This document shows positions 1-6,982 of a DNA stretch of 16,235 bases, in pieces. Every line of letters begins with the position of its first letter. Positions within the stretch are counted from its first letter, which is position 1. The stretch is from Deltaproteobacteria bacterium. Its GTDB lineage: Bacteria > Desulfobacterota > Binatia > Binatales > Binataceae. Under the pieces are notes generated by a model. It was given only the letters and a program-made list of their open reading frames with translations, did not search any database and had not been told where the DNA came from. The stretch covers positions 1 to 16,235 of the forward strand of contig JAJYMR010000350.1 of NCBI GenBank assembly GCA_021786815.1, read 5' to 3'. Both the position numbers and the translations under genes were made by a program.

Positions 1-723
1 TCTCAGCGCCGCCATGAATTCGCGTTCGTAGGTCTCGCGCAACTCGGCGCGCGGCGTCTTCTTCGCGTTGGCAACGTACCGGCCAAGCTCGGCGTAGGCT
101 TTCGGCCAGTGTGCCATCAGGATGAGTTTGTGGGCGGTGTGGAACGCGACCAGCGCTCCGACCGTCCATCGGCCGTCGAACAGACGAGCGAGACGATGGT
201 AGGCGAAGACGCGCTCGATGAAGTTCTCGCGCAGGACGGAATCCTTGAGACGGCCCTCCTCTTCGACCGGAAGATTCGGATAATGCCGCATCAGCGCCTG
301 GGCGAAGAGTCCCACGCCATCGCGCGAAGGCATCCCGCTCTTTGCGTACACGCGAACCCGCTCCATCCCGCAACTCGGCGAATCCTTCTTGAGCACGTAG
401 CCGCTCAGGCGCTCGGCGCCGAGCGCTCGCGTCCGCCGCTCGGCGAAGGCGCGCATGTCTTCGGTGATGTCCTTGCCGGTTTCGTTGCCGACCATCCCGA
501 GGCCGTCCGCCTCGCGCACGAGCCGGACCGATTCGCGCGGCACGCCAAGTCCAAGCTCGACTTCGGGGCAGACGGGCACGAACTCGACGAACTGGCCGAG
601 CGTGTCCGTCAGGAAATCGTCGCGCTTGTGGCCGCCGTCGAATCGCACCTCGCTGCCGAGCAGGCAGGCGGATACGCCGACGCGAATTTTCGCGGTTTCG
701 GGCTCGCCCTTCATCGGCTCCAT
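1..723 (-). CDS. DUF523-DUF1722 fusion protein (TudS/YbgA type), 3' end cut by window
   Basis: Open from the start to the window edge, giving 241 residues with no stop. Residues 14-130 are a DUF523 domain with motifs VSACLLG, FDGGHK, VCPEVELG and DSPSCGM. The three cysteines (C20, C52, C118) match the [4Fe-4S]-binding triad of the thiouracil desulfurase TudS, a DUF523 member. From about residue 150 a DUF1722 (YbgA) domain begins (RENFIERVFAYHRL, LVAFHTAHK) and runs off the window; full fusions are usually a little over 300 residues. Two in-frame starts are possible. ATG at 723 overlaps the photolyase by 13 bases; ATG at 714 makes a 4-base ATGA overlap. Neither has a strong ribosome site, so translational coupling to the photolyase is likely. 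Known: E. coli ybgA sits directly beside the phr photolyase gene. Inferred role: cytosolic Fe-S sulfur-removing enzyme linked to photorepair. Domain identity is firm; substrate is unknown. Confidence 0.9.
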   Translation of the reverse strand, partial: MEPMKGEPETAKIRVGVSACLLGSEVRFDGGHKRDDFLTDTLGQFVEFVPVCPEVELGLGVPRESVRLVREADGLGMVGNETGKDITEDMRAFAERRTRALGAERLSGYVLKKDSPSCGMERVRVYAKSGMPSRDGVGLFAQALMRHYPNLPVEEEGRLKDSVLRENFIERVFAYHRLARLFDGRWTVGALVAFHTAHKLILMAHWPKAYAELGRYVANAKKTPRAELRETYEREFMAALR

Positions 724-2087
724 CGCTCGATATAGCTTCGGCTGTCGAATTTCCGGCGCGTGCTTTCGTATGACATGTAGCGGATTTTGCCGAAGATGGG
801 GCGCTCGGGACCCCATGCGCGATCATGCTTGCCGCAAATCGCCCACGCAATGCCGGCGTAACCGTTGGGATCGCGCCCGTCGAGTTCGTAGCGATCGTTG
901 AGGCGTACGGCGATGTCAAAAGCCTCGCGCGCCGACGCGCTCCATTCGAGAATCTTCTTCGCCCAGTACATCCGCATGTAATTGTGCATCCACCCCGATT
1001 CGACCATCTGGCGCTCGGCGGCGTTCCATAATTCGTCGTGCGTTTCGGCCTGTTCGAGGCGCTTTTCGTCGTACCGATATGCGCGCCGGTCGCGCGTGTG
1101 CTCGGAGAGCGTGCGAATCGCCCACGGCTCCGCGCTGTCGAGCGAGCGATAGCGCGGATTGAAGCGGACGAAGTTGATCGCAAGCTCGCGCCGCACGATA
1201 AGCTGCTCGAGGAAAGCGTCGCGCGACCCGGACGGAGCCTCGGCGTCGCGCACCATAAGCGCGACCGTATGAGGTCCGAGATGCCCGAAATGGAGATAGG
1301 GCGAGAGGCGGCTGGTTCCGTCGGTCTCCGGATGGTTTCGCGTTTCATCGTAGGCGCGAAGCCGCTGGTTGACGAAACGCTTCAGCGCGGCGAGGCCATG
1401 CGTGGTGCCGCCGCGGAAGTCCTTCGCTGGCGCCACCGAGCGCTCGATTGGAAGGCTTTGAAGGAGCGAGAGAGCGGGCGCGACTTTCTCAAGCCCGCGC
1501 GGCTCTTTGAACGGAACATGGACCTCGCGGTTTCCGACGGGCTTCAGAAAGCCTGCGAGATTTTCGCGGATGCGCGGTCGGATGGTGCGCGCGGCGTAAT
1601 GCTCTTTTGCGAGTAGCGCCGAGGGAACGATCGCGTCGGCGTCCACGGTCCAGAGCGGAGCGCGAACGGCCGTGCGAGAGCGTTCGCGATGGCGGCGTAG
1701 CGGGTCTTCGTCCTCGACGACGAGCGCGGGGCGCATCTCCGAGCAGAAGCGCGCGAATTCGCGCTCGGACGCCGCGCCTGGGCAAATCCTCATCACGAAG
1801 CCTATCCGTCGGCGCAAAAGCCGCTCGGCCGTGTCGCAAAGTCCTTCGAGCATGAAGGTGTAGGTGCGAAGCGAGGCGTGCGGATGCCGCGCGAGAAGGC
1901 CGAAGAAGACCACGACGGGCTTGTCGAGCAGGTTCGCCGCCTCGATTGCGGCCTCGAGCGCCGGATTGTCGAACGCGCGCTGCGCGCGCCTCATCCGATA
2001 GACAACGGCTTTTCCACAAGCGTCGGGCGCATCGTGACCCGTCGTTTCGATTCGTGCGCTGGAGGCGAGCTTTTCGAGCGGATTCAT
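711..2087 (-). CDS. phr: Class II CPD deoxyribodipyrimidine photolyase
   Basis: Light-driven repair of cyclobutane pyrimidine dimers using reduced FAD; cytosolic, DNA-binding. The 458 residues match the usual class II length. Class II signatures run in order: VVYRMRRAQRAFDN (29-41) at the start of the alpha/beta antenna domain, SRLSPYLHFGHL (259-270), FLEQLIVRRELAINF (292-306), GWMHNYMRMYWAKKILEW (365-382, FAD/DNA region) and GRDPNGYAGIAWAICGKH (404-421). The ending RPIFGKIRYMS is also class II. Class I photolyases and cryptochromes lack these. The ATG start at 2087 has no clear Shine-Dalgarno; it is chosen because the family needs only about 25-30 residues before VVYRM. It lies 44 bases after the ferritin-like gene and its stop overlaps the next gene's start. 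It appears intact. Confidence 0.96.
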   Translation of the reverse strand: MNPLEKLASSARIETTGHDAPDACGKAVVYRMRRAQRAFDNPALEAAIEAANLLDKPVVVFFGLLARHPHASLRTYTFMLEGLCDTAERLLRRRIGFVMRICPGAASEREFARFCSEMRPALVVEDEDPLRRHRERSRTAVRAPLWTVDADAIVPSALLAKEHYAARTIRPRIRENLAGFLKPVGNREVHVPFKEPRGLEKVAPALSLLQSLPIERSVAPAKDFRGGTTHGLAALKRFVNQRLRAYDETRNHPETDGTSRLSPYLHFGHLGPHTVALMVRDAEAPSGSRDAFLEQLIVRRELAINFVRFNPRYRSLDSAEPWAIRTLSEHTRDRRAYRYDEKRLEQAETHDELWNAAERQMVESGWMHNYMRMYWAKKILEWSASAREAFDIAVRLNDRYELDGRDPNGYAGIAWAICGKHDRAWGPERPIFGKIRYMSYESTRRKFDSRSYIERWSR

Positions 2088-2121
2088 CGCCCGAATGCGT
2101 CATGCGAGTGTCGAACGCCGG

Positions 2122-2141
2122 CGCGGCCGCGTCAGGCCGCG
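2122..2141. other. Small GC hairpin at the 3' end of the ferritin-like gene
   Basis: A perfect 7-base inverted repeat (CGCGGCC, 6-base loop, GGCCGCG) straddles the stop codon (2132-2134) of the PaaA-like gene. There is no T run after it on the minus strand, so it is not a convincing intrinsic terminator. It may weaken read-through or shield the mRNA end between the acyl-CoA genes and the photolyase. Confidence 0.25.
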
Positions 2142-2890
2142 GCGTGCGGATAGCCGGAAGTCAGCGCGGGAAGCTCCACTCCGAGTTGCCCTGCGCGCCG
2201 CTCGAGCATCGTAAGGAACAGTTCCGCAAGCTCCTGGTTGTCGCGCGACTTGAGCCCGTAGCGCAGGCAATCGTAAGTGAAGCCGGTTCCGGGCGGACCA
2301 AAGAAGTTGACCGCGCGCGGCAGCCATTGGCGCAGCGCCTCGGCGACCTTGTCCCTGCCCAGGGATTCGACCGCGCGGCCCAGCAGTTCGGTTGCAAATT
2401 CGTCGTGCTCGGCTTCTTCCTCGAGGATTATTTCCGCGGCGCGGGCGTGCGGCGCGTAACTCGACTCCTTGTAGTTGATGCCGATCATCAGGAGCCCGGT
2501 TGCGTCGAGCGCGAGACTCGCCATCAGCAGATCGGTTTCGCCCTCGGCGCGCTCGGCGAAGTAACGCGGGGCCTCGAACGAGGGGCTCTTGAGCAGCCGG
2601 ACCATCGCGCGATCGGCCGCGCTCTCGCTGACGCCGATTTCCTCGAGCGCCCGATAGACGAGCCGCGCGTGACGCCGCTCCTCGGCAAAATTCTTCTTGA
2701 TGACGGGATGGAGCGAGGGATCGGCGACGGTGCCGAGGGCGCGCTGGTAGCCGAGCGCGGTCAGCTTCTCCGCCATCGCGTGCGCCGAGAGCAGCCGCAC
2801 GAGCACCTTTTCGTAATGCGGTTCCACGCGGCCCGACCGCAGGTCGGACGGGCCGAGCTCGCCCACTCCGTAAAGGCGCTTCGGCCGCAT
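2132..2890 (-). CDS. Ferritin-like diiron protein, PaaA/PaaC (phenylacetyl-CoA epoxidase) family
   Basis: A 252-residue, mostly helical protein with the paired carboxylate pattern of diiron oxygenases: E41 on the first helix, an ExxH at E71-H74 (AEERRHARL), acidic E118/D120, and a second ExxH at E159-H162 (EEEAEHDEF). Overall sequence resembles the phenylacetic acid catabolic protein family (PaaA/PaaC), which form part of the aerobic ring-epoxidising complex on phenylacetyl-CoA. No other Paa subunit (B, D, E) lies in the window, so it is unlikely to be the standard complex; it may act alone or with an unlinked reductase. The ATG at 2890 is preceded by GAGGG with a 9-base gap, and this site overlaps the stop of the MaoC gene, so translation is probably coupled. 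Family call is solid; substrate is unknown, though acyl-CoA neighbours suggest a CoA thioester. Confidence 0.75.
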   Translation of the reverse strand: MRPKRLYGVGELGPSDLRSGRVEPHYEKVLVRLLSAHAMAEKLTALGYQRALGTVADPSLHPVIKKNFAEERRHARLVYRALEEIGVSESAADRAMVRLLKSPSFEAPRYFAERAEGETDLLMASLALDATGLLMIGINYKESSYAPHARAAEIILEEEAEHDEFATELLGRAVESLGRDKVAEALRQWLPRAVNFFGPPGTGFTYDCLRYGLKSRDNQELAELFLTMLERRAGQLGVELPALTSGYPHAAA

Positions 2891-2902
2891 CGCGGATCGC
2901 CC

Positions 2903-3343
2903 TCAATGCGAAGCGCCACGCGAGGGCAGGGCCACGGTGGCGGTGCCGGGGGTGGTTTTCTCGCCCTTGGCGTTCTCGAGCCAGATCTCGCAGTCCACCA
3001 GATGCTGGCCATTTTCGACGCGCTTCTTGACGACCCTGCCTTTGCACACAATCCTGACGCCCGGCACGTCCATCCCGCGGTACTGCACCGAGAGTTTCCT
3101 GAGCCATCCGTGCTCGCCCGCGAAATCGGTCATCAGTTGGCCCAGGAATCCGTTCTTGAGCGCGCCATGCAGGATCACGCCGGGCAGCTTGTTCGCGATT
3201 GCGAAGTCTTTGTCATAGTGAATCTGATAAAAGTCGCCCGAGGCGCCTGCGTACTTGACCAATTGCTGGGTGGTTGGATCCTTTTCGAGCGGGCCGATCT
3301 CGAAGCCCGGTTCCACGTCCTCGAAATAGAGCTGCCTGGCCAT
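2903..3343 (-). CDS. MaoC-like hotdog hydratase/dehydratase (catalytic subunit)
   Basis: A 146-residue single-hotdog protein of the MaoC family, which adds or removes water at the 2,3 position of (R)-3-hydroxyacyl thioesters. The active-site pair is visible as D37 and H42 in ASGDFYQIHYD, followed by the family turn PGVILHGALKNGFLG (54-68). The ATG at 3343 has an excellent ribosome site (GGGAGGG, 8 bases upstream). The gene follows the FAS1-like subunit by 19 bases. The pair matches HadA/HadB-type heterodimers, in which a non-catalytic N-domain subunit provides the acyl tunnel and the MaoC subunit carries the catalytic Asp-His. Whether the substrate is an acyl-CoA or acyl-ACP cannot be read from sequence; the neighbours favour acyl-CoA. 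Confidence 0.9.
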   Translation of the reverse strand: MARQLYFEDVEPGFEIGPLEKDPTTQQLVKYAGASGDFYQIHYDKDFAIANKLPGVILHGALKNGFLGQLMTDFAGEHGWLRKLSVQYRGMDVPGVRIVCKGRVVKKRVENGQHLVDCEIWLENAKGEKTTPGTATVALPSRGASH

Positions 3344-3362
3344 CGCAGGTTCCCTCCCTTGC

Positions 3363-3815
3363 TCAGTAACGGATTGCGGTCGAGCGCTGGGTCGCGCAGA
3401 GTTCGCCGAACTGGTTGGTGTAGGATGTCTCGATCACCATGAACACCATCGGGCCGAGCCGTCCCTCCGCCTCGCGCAGGTCAGCCAGCTTCGATTGCAC
3501 GGTGATCCGATCGCCCGGCCGGATCGGCTGGAAGTACTCCCAATCGGAACCGCCGTCGAGACCGCGGAACGCGGCCGGCATGTTGAGCTTGACGTTCGGG
3601 ATGGGCGAGCCGAGGGAGCGGCAGAAGGTGGGCGGCGCTATCATCCCGCCGAAGCGCGTCTTGCGCGCCTGCTGCTCATCGTTGAAGAGCGGGTTCGGAT
3701 CGCCGATCGCCTCGGCGAAGCGCCGGATGGCGCCGCGTTCGACGTCGTAGGTGCGCGCTTCGCCCACGGTGCCGATCTGTTTTCTGGCTTCCTCGTCGAC
3801 AATCCTGTTCGCCAT
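3363..3815 (-). CDS. FAS1-like dehydratase domain protein (HadA/HadC-like, non-catalytic partner)
   Basis: A 150-residue hotdog protein of the MaoC N-terminal (FAS1-like dehydratase) family. Family features are FAEAIGDPNPLFND (34-46), GGMIAPPTFCRSLG (56-69) and a C-terminal ETSYTNQFGELCATQRST. At the position where the partner has Asp-x4-His, this protein has D39 then F44, so the catalytic histidine is missing, as expected for the structural half of a HadAB-type heterodimer. Start choice: a GTG at 3821 is in frame, but the AGGGG at 3824-3828 would be only 2 bases from it, while it is 8 bases from the ATG at 3815; the ATG is therefore preferred. It is the first gene of the leftward operon. An A+T-rich region with a small palindrome lies directly upstream. 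Confidence 0.88.
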   Translation of the reverse strand: MANRIVDEEARKQIGTVGEARTYDVERGAIRRFAEAIGDPNPLFNDEQQARKTRFGGMIAPPTFCRSLGSPIPNVKLNMPAAFRGLDGGSDWEYFQPIRPGDRITVQSKLADLREAEGRLGPMVFMVIETSYTNQFGELCATQRSTAIRY

Positions 3816-3829
3816 CGCCACGACCCCTG

Positions 3830-3847
3830 AGATTGATTTTCCAATCT
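3830..3847. promoter_or_regulatory. Palindrome (possible operator) ahead of the acyl-CoA operon
   Basis: AGATTG, 6 bases, CAATCT: a perfect 6-base inverted repeat in an A+T-rich island of an otherwise GC-rich window. It sits just upstream of the ribosome site of the FAS1-like gene and abuts a possible minus-strand -10 box (TATTAG, 3846-3851). No convincing -35 box is visible. The placement fits repressor binding, but no regulator gene is nearby. Confidence 0.35.
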
Positions 3848-3890
3848 AATATCACACGCGCGCAGCCTCGAAGTAACGGCGCCCGCGAGT

Positions 3891-3920
3891 TTGGTCGCGC
3901 CGGCCCAACACGGCTAAGAT
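3891..3920 (+). promoter_or_regulatory. Candidate sigma70-type promoter for the carbinolamine dehydratase gene
   Basis: TTGGTC (3891-3896) and TAAGAT (3915-3920) are separated by 18 bases and lie about 40 bases upstream of the ATG at 3962. The match is moderate (3 of 6 and 4 of 6 to consensus). It is the best candidate in the divergent region. Confidence 0.3.
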
Positions 3921-3961
3921 CGTCGGCACCGAACCAATCCATAAGCCGGGAGAAGACCGCG

Positions 3962-4261
3962 ATGGCAAAGCTTACGAGCGGAGAGGTCGCCGAAAGGCTC
4001 AAGAGGCTTCCTGGGTGGGAACCGCGCGAGAACGCGATCGCAAAGCGCTTTCGCTTCAAGGAATTCATGGACGGTATCCGGTTCGTCAACCGGGTCGCGG
4101 AAATCGCGGAAGCCGCCGACCATCATCCCGACATCCTGATCAACTACACGCGCATAACCTTCACCTGTTCGACCCACAGCGAGGGCGGTGTGACCGAAAA
4201 GGACTTCAAGCTCGCCCGCCAGATCGAGGACGCCGCGGGAACAGCCGGCGGGATACTCTGA
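3962..4261 (+). CDS. Pterin-4a-carbinolamine dehydratase
   Basis: 99 residues, the normal length. The enzyme dehydrates 4a-hydroxytetrahydropterin, recycling the cofactor of aromatic amino acid hydroxylases. Family signature: HHPDILINYTRITFT (54-68), then THSEGGVTEKDFKLARQID-type ending (71-89). The catalytic histidines H54, H55 and H72 are all present. The ATG at 3962 has GGAG 9 bases upstream; a longer in-frame extension to 3833 lacks family support. No phenylalanine hydroxylase is in the window, so the true partner is open; some family members have been linked to molybdopterin metabolism, and moaB and moaD-E lie about 3 kb away, but that link is only suggestive. It converges with the kinase gene with 9 bases between stops. 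Confidence 0.93.
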   Translation: MAKLTSGEVAERLKRLPGWEPRENAIAKRFRFKEFMDGIRFVNRVAEIAEAADHHPDILINYTRITFTCSTHSEGGVTEKDFKLARQIEDAAGTAGGIL

Positions 4262-4270
4262 CCGGGCCGC

Positions 4271-4909
4271 TCAGTTCTTCCGCGGGACGAAGTGCTGCAC
4301 TCCCTGTCCCGCGTGATCGATTTCACGAATCAAGTCGGCAAGATCGTCCGGATTGCTGACGAAATCGATCTCCGACGTATCGACCACCAGCAGCGGCGCT
4401 TCGTCGTAGTAGAAAAAGAAGTCGCGATACGCGGCCGACACCCGCTCGAGATAGTGGTAGCTGATGTAGCGTTCGAAGTCGCGGTTTCGCCTGCGCAATC
4501 GCTCCGCGAGAACGTCGGTTCGCGCGAGTAGATAAACCACCAGGTCCGGCTTCGGCATCCTGGCGTCGAGCAGCCGATAGACCTGCTCGTACAGCGTGTG
4601 TTCATCGGGCGCGAGGTTGAGAGCGGCGAAGATTCGGTCCTTGGCGAGCAGGTAATCGGCGACCGTCGCCTGCGCGAAGAGATCCTGCTGCGGGAGTTCG
4701 CGCTGCTGCTTGTAGCGGGTGAGCAGGAAGTAAATCTGGGCGGGAAACGCGTATTTTTCAGGCTCTTCGTAAAAGCGCGGCAGGAACGGGTTGCTCTCGG
4801 CCTCTTCAAGCACGAGACGCGCGCCGAGCTCACGGGCCAGCATTTGCGCGAGCGACGTCTTGCCGACGCCGATCGGACCTTCCAGTGCGATATAGCCGCG
4901 CCGCCGCAT
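4271..4909 (-). CDS. Deoxynucleoside kinase (deoxyadenosine/deoxyguanosine kinase type)
   Basis: 212 residues, the usual size for the dNK/dCK family, which phosphorylates deoxynucleosides to monophosphates in salvage. The P-loop is GPIGVGKTS (11-19), followed by the catalytic/base region LEEAESNPFL (34-43), the DRIFA form of the DRS motif (91-95) typical of bacterial dAK/dGK, the arginine-rich lid RLRRRNRDFE (137-146), and YHYLERVSAAYRDFF (151-165). In some deltaproteobacteria this domain is fused to FolK; here it stands alone. The ATG at 4909 has GGAAG 4 bases upstream. It lies 96 bases after the TPR lipoprotein gene and may be co-transcribed. Whether the substrate is dA, dG or dC cannot be fixed from sequence. 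Confidence 0.88.
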   Translation of the reverse strand: MRRRGYIALEGPIGVGKTSLAQMLARELGARLVLEEAESNPFLPRFYEEPEKYAFPAQIYFLLTRYKQQRELPQQDLFAQATVADYLLAKDRIFAALNLAPDEHTLYEQVYRLLDARMPKPDLVVYLLARTDVLAERLRRRNRDFERYISYHYLERVSAAYRDFFFYYDEAPLLVVDTSEIDFVSNPDDLADLIREIDHAGQGVQHFVPRKN

Positions 4910-4998
4910 CAGGCTTCCGCCTCAACTTACCGCATCGCCGCACCACCCCCGCCGTATCCGCGGGCAAACCGGACGGGGGCTTGGCCCGGTTCGCCATG

Positions 4999-5015
4999 TC
5001 GCCGCTCAGCGGCGA
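4999..5015. other. Hairpin spanning the stop codon of the TPR lipoprotein gene
   Basis: TCGCCGC and GCGGCGA flank a 3-base loop that is the stop codon itself (5006-5008). A second, weaker inverted repeat (AACCGG at 4967-4972, CCGGTT at 4986-4991) lies downstream on the minus strand. No T tract follows the first; the second has only three. Together they may attenuate transcription before the kinase gene. Confidence 0.25.
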
Positions 5016-5890
5016 TGCGTCTTCGCCTTCGCTTCCTGGCGCTTGGCTTCCTCGTGCAGTTTGTCCACTTCGGCCTTGGGCGCGCCCGCGCGTCCCATCA
5101 GCTCCGCCGCGGTTTCGTAATCGGGCGGTTGCTGCTTGAGATAAACTTGGGCGAGTTCCATGTTGGCCGCCTTGTTGCTCCCGTCGATTGAGAGAACATC
5201 CTGCAGGACCGCCGATGTCATGTCCGGCGCACCCGCCTTGCCGGCCGCGACGGTCATCTCATGGAGAACACTGTCGGCCTCGGGCGCGATCTTCTGCTGG
5301 TTGGCGGCCTCGGCGAGCAGGATATAGCCGCGGATCGCCTGCTCGTAGGTTTTCGCCGCGTCAACGTATTTCTGCTGCTGCGCAAGCTTGTCGCCCTGCG
5401 CGACGATAATCGGGATCGCGTCGGCGACGTCCTTGCTCACATGCGCGCGTGTTTCCTTGGTCCTGGTTGCGAGCAAAGCGGCGCGCAGATCCTTCATCCC
5501 CTGTTCGATATCGCCGGTCTTAACCTCGTCGAGCGCCTTGTCGCCCTCCTCCTCCTGTTCCTTCAGGTAGCGATAGTAACGCGCCTTCTGGAGCAGCTTC
5601 ATGTCGGTCGGGTCGAGGGCTGAGGCTGCCTGGTACTCGCGCGCCGCTTCGTCGTCGTTATGCAGGAACTGTTCGTCGATATTGGCGAGCGCCTTGTGCG
5701 CGTCGAGCAGGTTCGGGTCGAGCTTTATCGCCTGGAGCAACTGCTGGCGCGCAGCTTCGTAGTCCTTCTTCTCGAAGAGGTCTTCGGCCTTGTAGAGATG
5801 CTTCTTCGCCTCGGACATGCATCCGGCGGCCAGAATCGAAACAACGAGCACAAGCGCCACGAGCGGCGCGCGCGAAGTTATCCGTCGCAT
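5006..5890 (-). CDS. TPR-repeat lipoprotein
   Basis: 294 residues. The N-terminus is a lipoprotein signal: MRRITSR, a hydrophobic stretch (8-20) and lipobox LAAGC with C24 as the lipidated residue. Residue +2 is Met, not Asp, so outer-membrane sorting is expected in a Gram-negative cell. TPR-like helices follow: 31-62 (KAEDLFEKKDYEAARQQL then AIKLDPN), 65-97 (ANIDEQFLHNDDEAAREY, SALDPTD) and 163-195 (GDKLAQQQKYVDAAKTYEQA). An acidic linker and a charged tail (EEAKRQEAKAKTHRR) complete it. The ATG at 5890 is chosen for the signal peptide and for GGGAG 4 bases upstream; the frame stays open to 6145 but that extension has no signal. Likely a periplasm-facing scaffold; no specific function can be given. 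Confidence 0.88.
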   Translation of the reverse strand: MRRITSRAPLVALVLVVSILAAGCMSEAKKHLYKAEDLFEKKDYEAARQQLLQAIKLDPNLLDAHKALANIDEQFLHNDDEAAREYQAASALDPTDMKLLQKARYYRYLKEQEEEGDKALDEVKTGDIEQGMKDLRAALLATRTKETRAHVSKDVADAIPIIVAQGDKLAQQQKYVDAAKTYEQAIRGYILLAEAANQQKIAPEADSVLHEMTVAAGKAGAPDMTSAVLQDVLSIDGSNKAANMELAQVYLKQQPPDYETAAELMGRAGAPKAEVDKLHEEAKRQEAKAKTHRR

Positions 5891-5951
5891 CAGGCTCCCA
5901 CCTTCTTCGAGACTTCCCGGAAAAGAGGACCGGCCCCGGAGTTCGGCTGAG

Positions 5952-5979
5952 TCTTTAGCGAAGTATCGCGGATTGTCAA
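5952..5979 (-). promoter_or_regulatory. Candidate sigma70-type promoter for the TPR lipoprotein gene
   Basis: On the minus strand a perfect TTGACA (5974-5979) is followed after 16 bases by TAAAGA (5952-5957). The predicted start of transcription falls near 5945, about 55 bases before the ATG. The -35 match is complete; the -10 is moderate. Confidence 0.42.
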
Positions 5980-6008
5980 GGAAAGCGCTTCGCGGCGCGG
6001 CTTGGCGC

Positions 6009-6024
6009 TGCGAGCGGCCTCGCA
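6009..6024. other. Short hairpin just after ispH
   Basis: TGCGAG, 4-base loop, CTCGCA: a perfect 6-base stem starting 10 bases past the ispH stop. It has no T tract on the minus strand, so it is at best a weak or Rho-assisted terminator. Confidence 0.22.
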
Positions 6025-6033
6025 ACGGCGCGC

Positions 6034-6975
6034 TCAGTCGGCGGCCATCGGAAGCTGGAAGCGGACCCGCTCCTTGGCAACGCTGAGCAACTCGACTTCG
6101 GCTCCCCGGTTCGCGAACGCGCCGATTATCTCCTCGACCAGCCACTCGGGCGACGAGGCGCTTGCCGTAAGCCCGAGCGAGTGCACCCCGTCGAGCATCG
6201 CGGTTTCGACATCGGCGAGCGAATCGACCAGAAATGCGCGTGCGCCGCGCGTGCGCGCGACTTCAACCAGGCGGTTTGCGTTCGAGCTCTGCTTGGAGCC
6301 GACGACCAGGATTGCGTCGCTGAGCTTGACCAGTTCCTTCACCGCGTTCTGGCGGTTCTGGGTGGCGTAGCAGATGTCCTCGGTCTTGGGACTTATGAGC
6401 GAGGGAAAACGGCGCTTGAGGGTATCGAGGATCTCGCGCGTGTCGTCGATACTGAGCGTGGTCTGCGTGACGGCGGCAACCCGGCTCGGGTCGGCCACTT
6501 CCAGACGCTGGGCTTCCTCGACGTTCTGCACCAGGACCACCATGCCCGGCGCGACGCCAAGCGTGCCTTTCACTTCCTCGTGACCGGCGTGACCCACCAG
6601 GATTACGGTGCAACCCTCGTTGGCGAAGCGTTCGACCTCTAGATGCACCTTGGTGACGAGCGGGCAGGTGGCGTCGATTACCCGAAGGCCGCGGCCGCGC
6701 GCCCGATCCCATTCGCTGGGCGCGACTCCGTGCGCGGAGAAGATTACGCGCTGGCCTTCCGGCACCTCGTCCAGATTCTCCACGAACACTGCGCCCTCGC
6801 GCTCGAGCGCTTCGAGCACGAAGCGGTTGTGAACGATTTGGTGGCGCACGTAGAGCGGACGTCCATAGGCGCGAAGCGCGCTCCTTACCGCTTCGACGGC
6901 GCGATCGACGCCCGCGCAAAAGCCGCGCGGCTCGGCAAGGATGATCTTTTCAACCGGCGTTCTGTCGAGACCCAT
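6034..6975 (-). CDS. ispH: 4-hydroxy-3-methylbut-2-enyl diphosphate reductase (IspH/LytB)
   Basis: Last step of the MEP isoprenoid pathway: reductive dehydration of HMBPP to IPP and DMAPP by a [4Fe-4S] enzyme in the cytosol. 313 residues, close to E. coli IspH. The three cluster cysteines are present: C20 (EPRGFCAGVDRA), C104 (DATCPLVTKVH) and C202 (DICYATQNRQNAV). Substrate-binding residues are also seen: H49 (IVHNRF), H82 (SAHGV), H132 with the catalytic glutamate (GHEEVKG), QTTLS (171-175) and SKQSSNANRL (227-236). Start: a TTG at 7011 is in frame, but those bases look like the -35 box of the promoter, and the family begins just before EPRGFC, so ATG 6975 is preferred. It seems to be a single-gene unit. 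Confidence 0.97.
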   Translation of the reverse strand: MGLDRTPVEKIILAEPRGFCAGVDRAVEAVRSALRAYGRPLYVRHQIVHNRFVLEALEREGAVFVENLDEVPEGQRVIFSAHGVAPSEWDRARGRGLRVIDATCPLVTKVHLEVERFANEGCTVILVGHAGHEEVKGTLGVAPGMVVLVQNVEEAQRLEVADPSRVAAVTQTTLSIDDTREILDTLKRRFPSLISPKTEDICYATQNRQNAVKELVKLSDAILVVGSKQSSNANRLVEVARTRGARAFLVDSLADVETAMLDGVHSLGLTASASSPEWLVEEIIGAFANRGAEVELLSVAKERVRFQLPMAAD

Positions 6976-6982
6976 TGCAATT

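Noticed and set aside
1946..3442. A 498-residue open frame on the plus strand
   Set aside because: It runs antisense across the end of the photolyase, the PaaA-like gene and the MaoC gene, which all have clear family motifs. Its translation is Arg/Ala/Glu-rich with no recognisable domain, as expected from a GC-rich shadow.
5891..6145. An 85-residue N-terminal extension of the TPR lipoprotein frame
   Set aside because: It would hide the lipoprotein signal peptide inside the protein and overlap the ispH end and a good promoter; the ATG at 5890 has a ribosome site.
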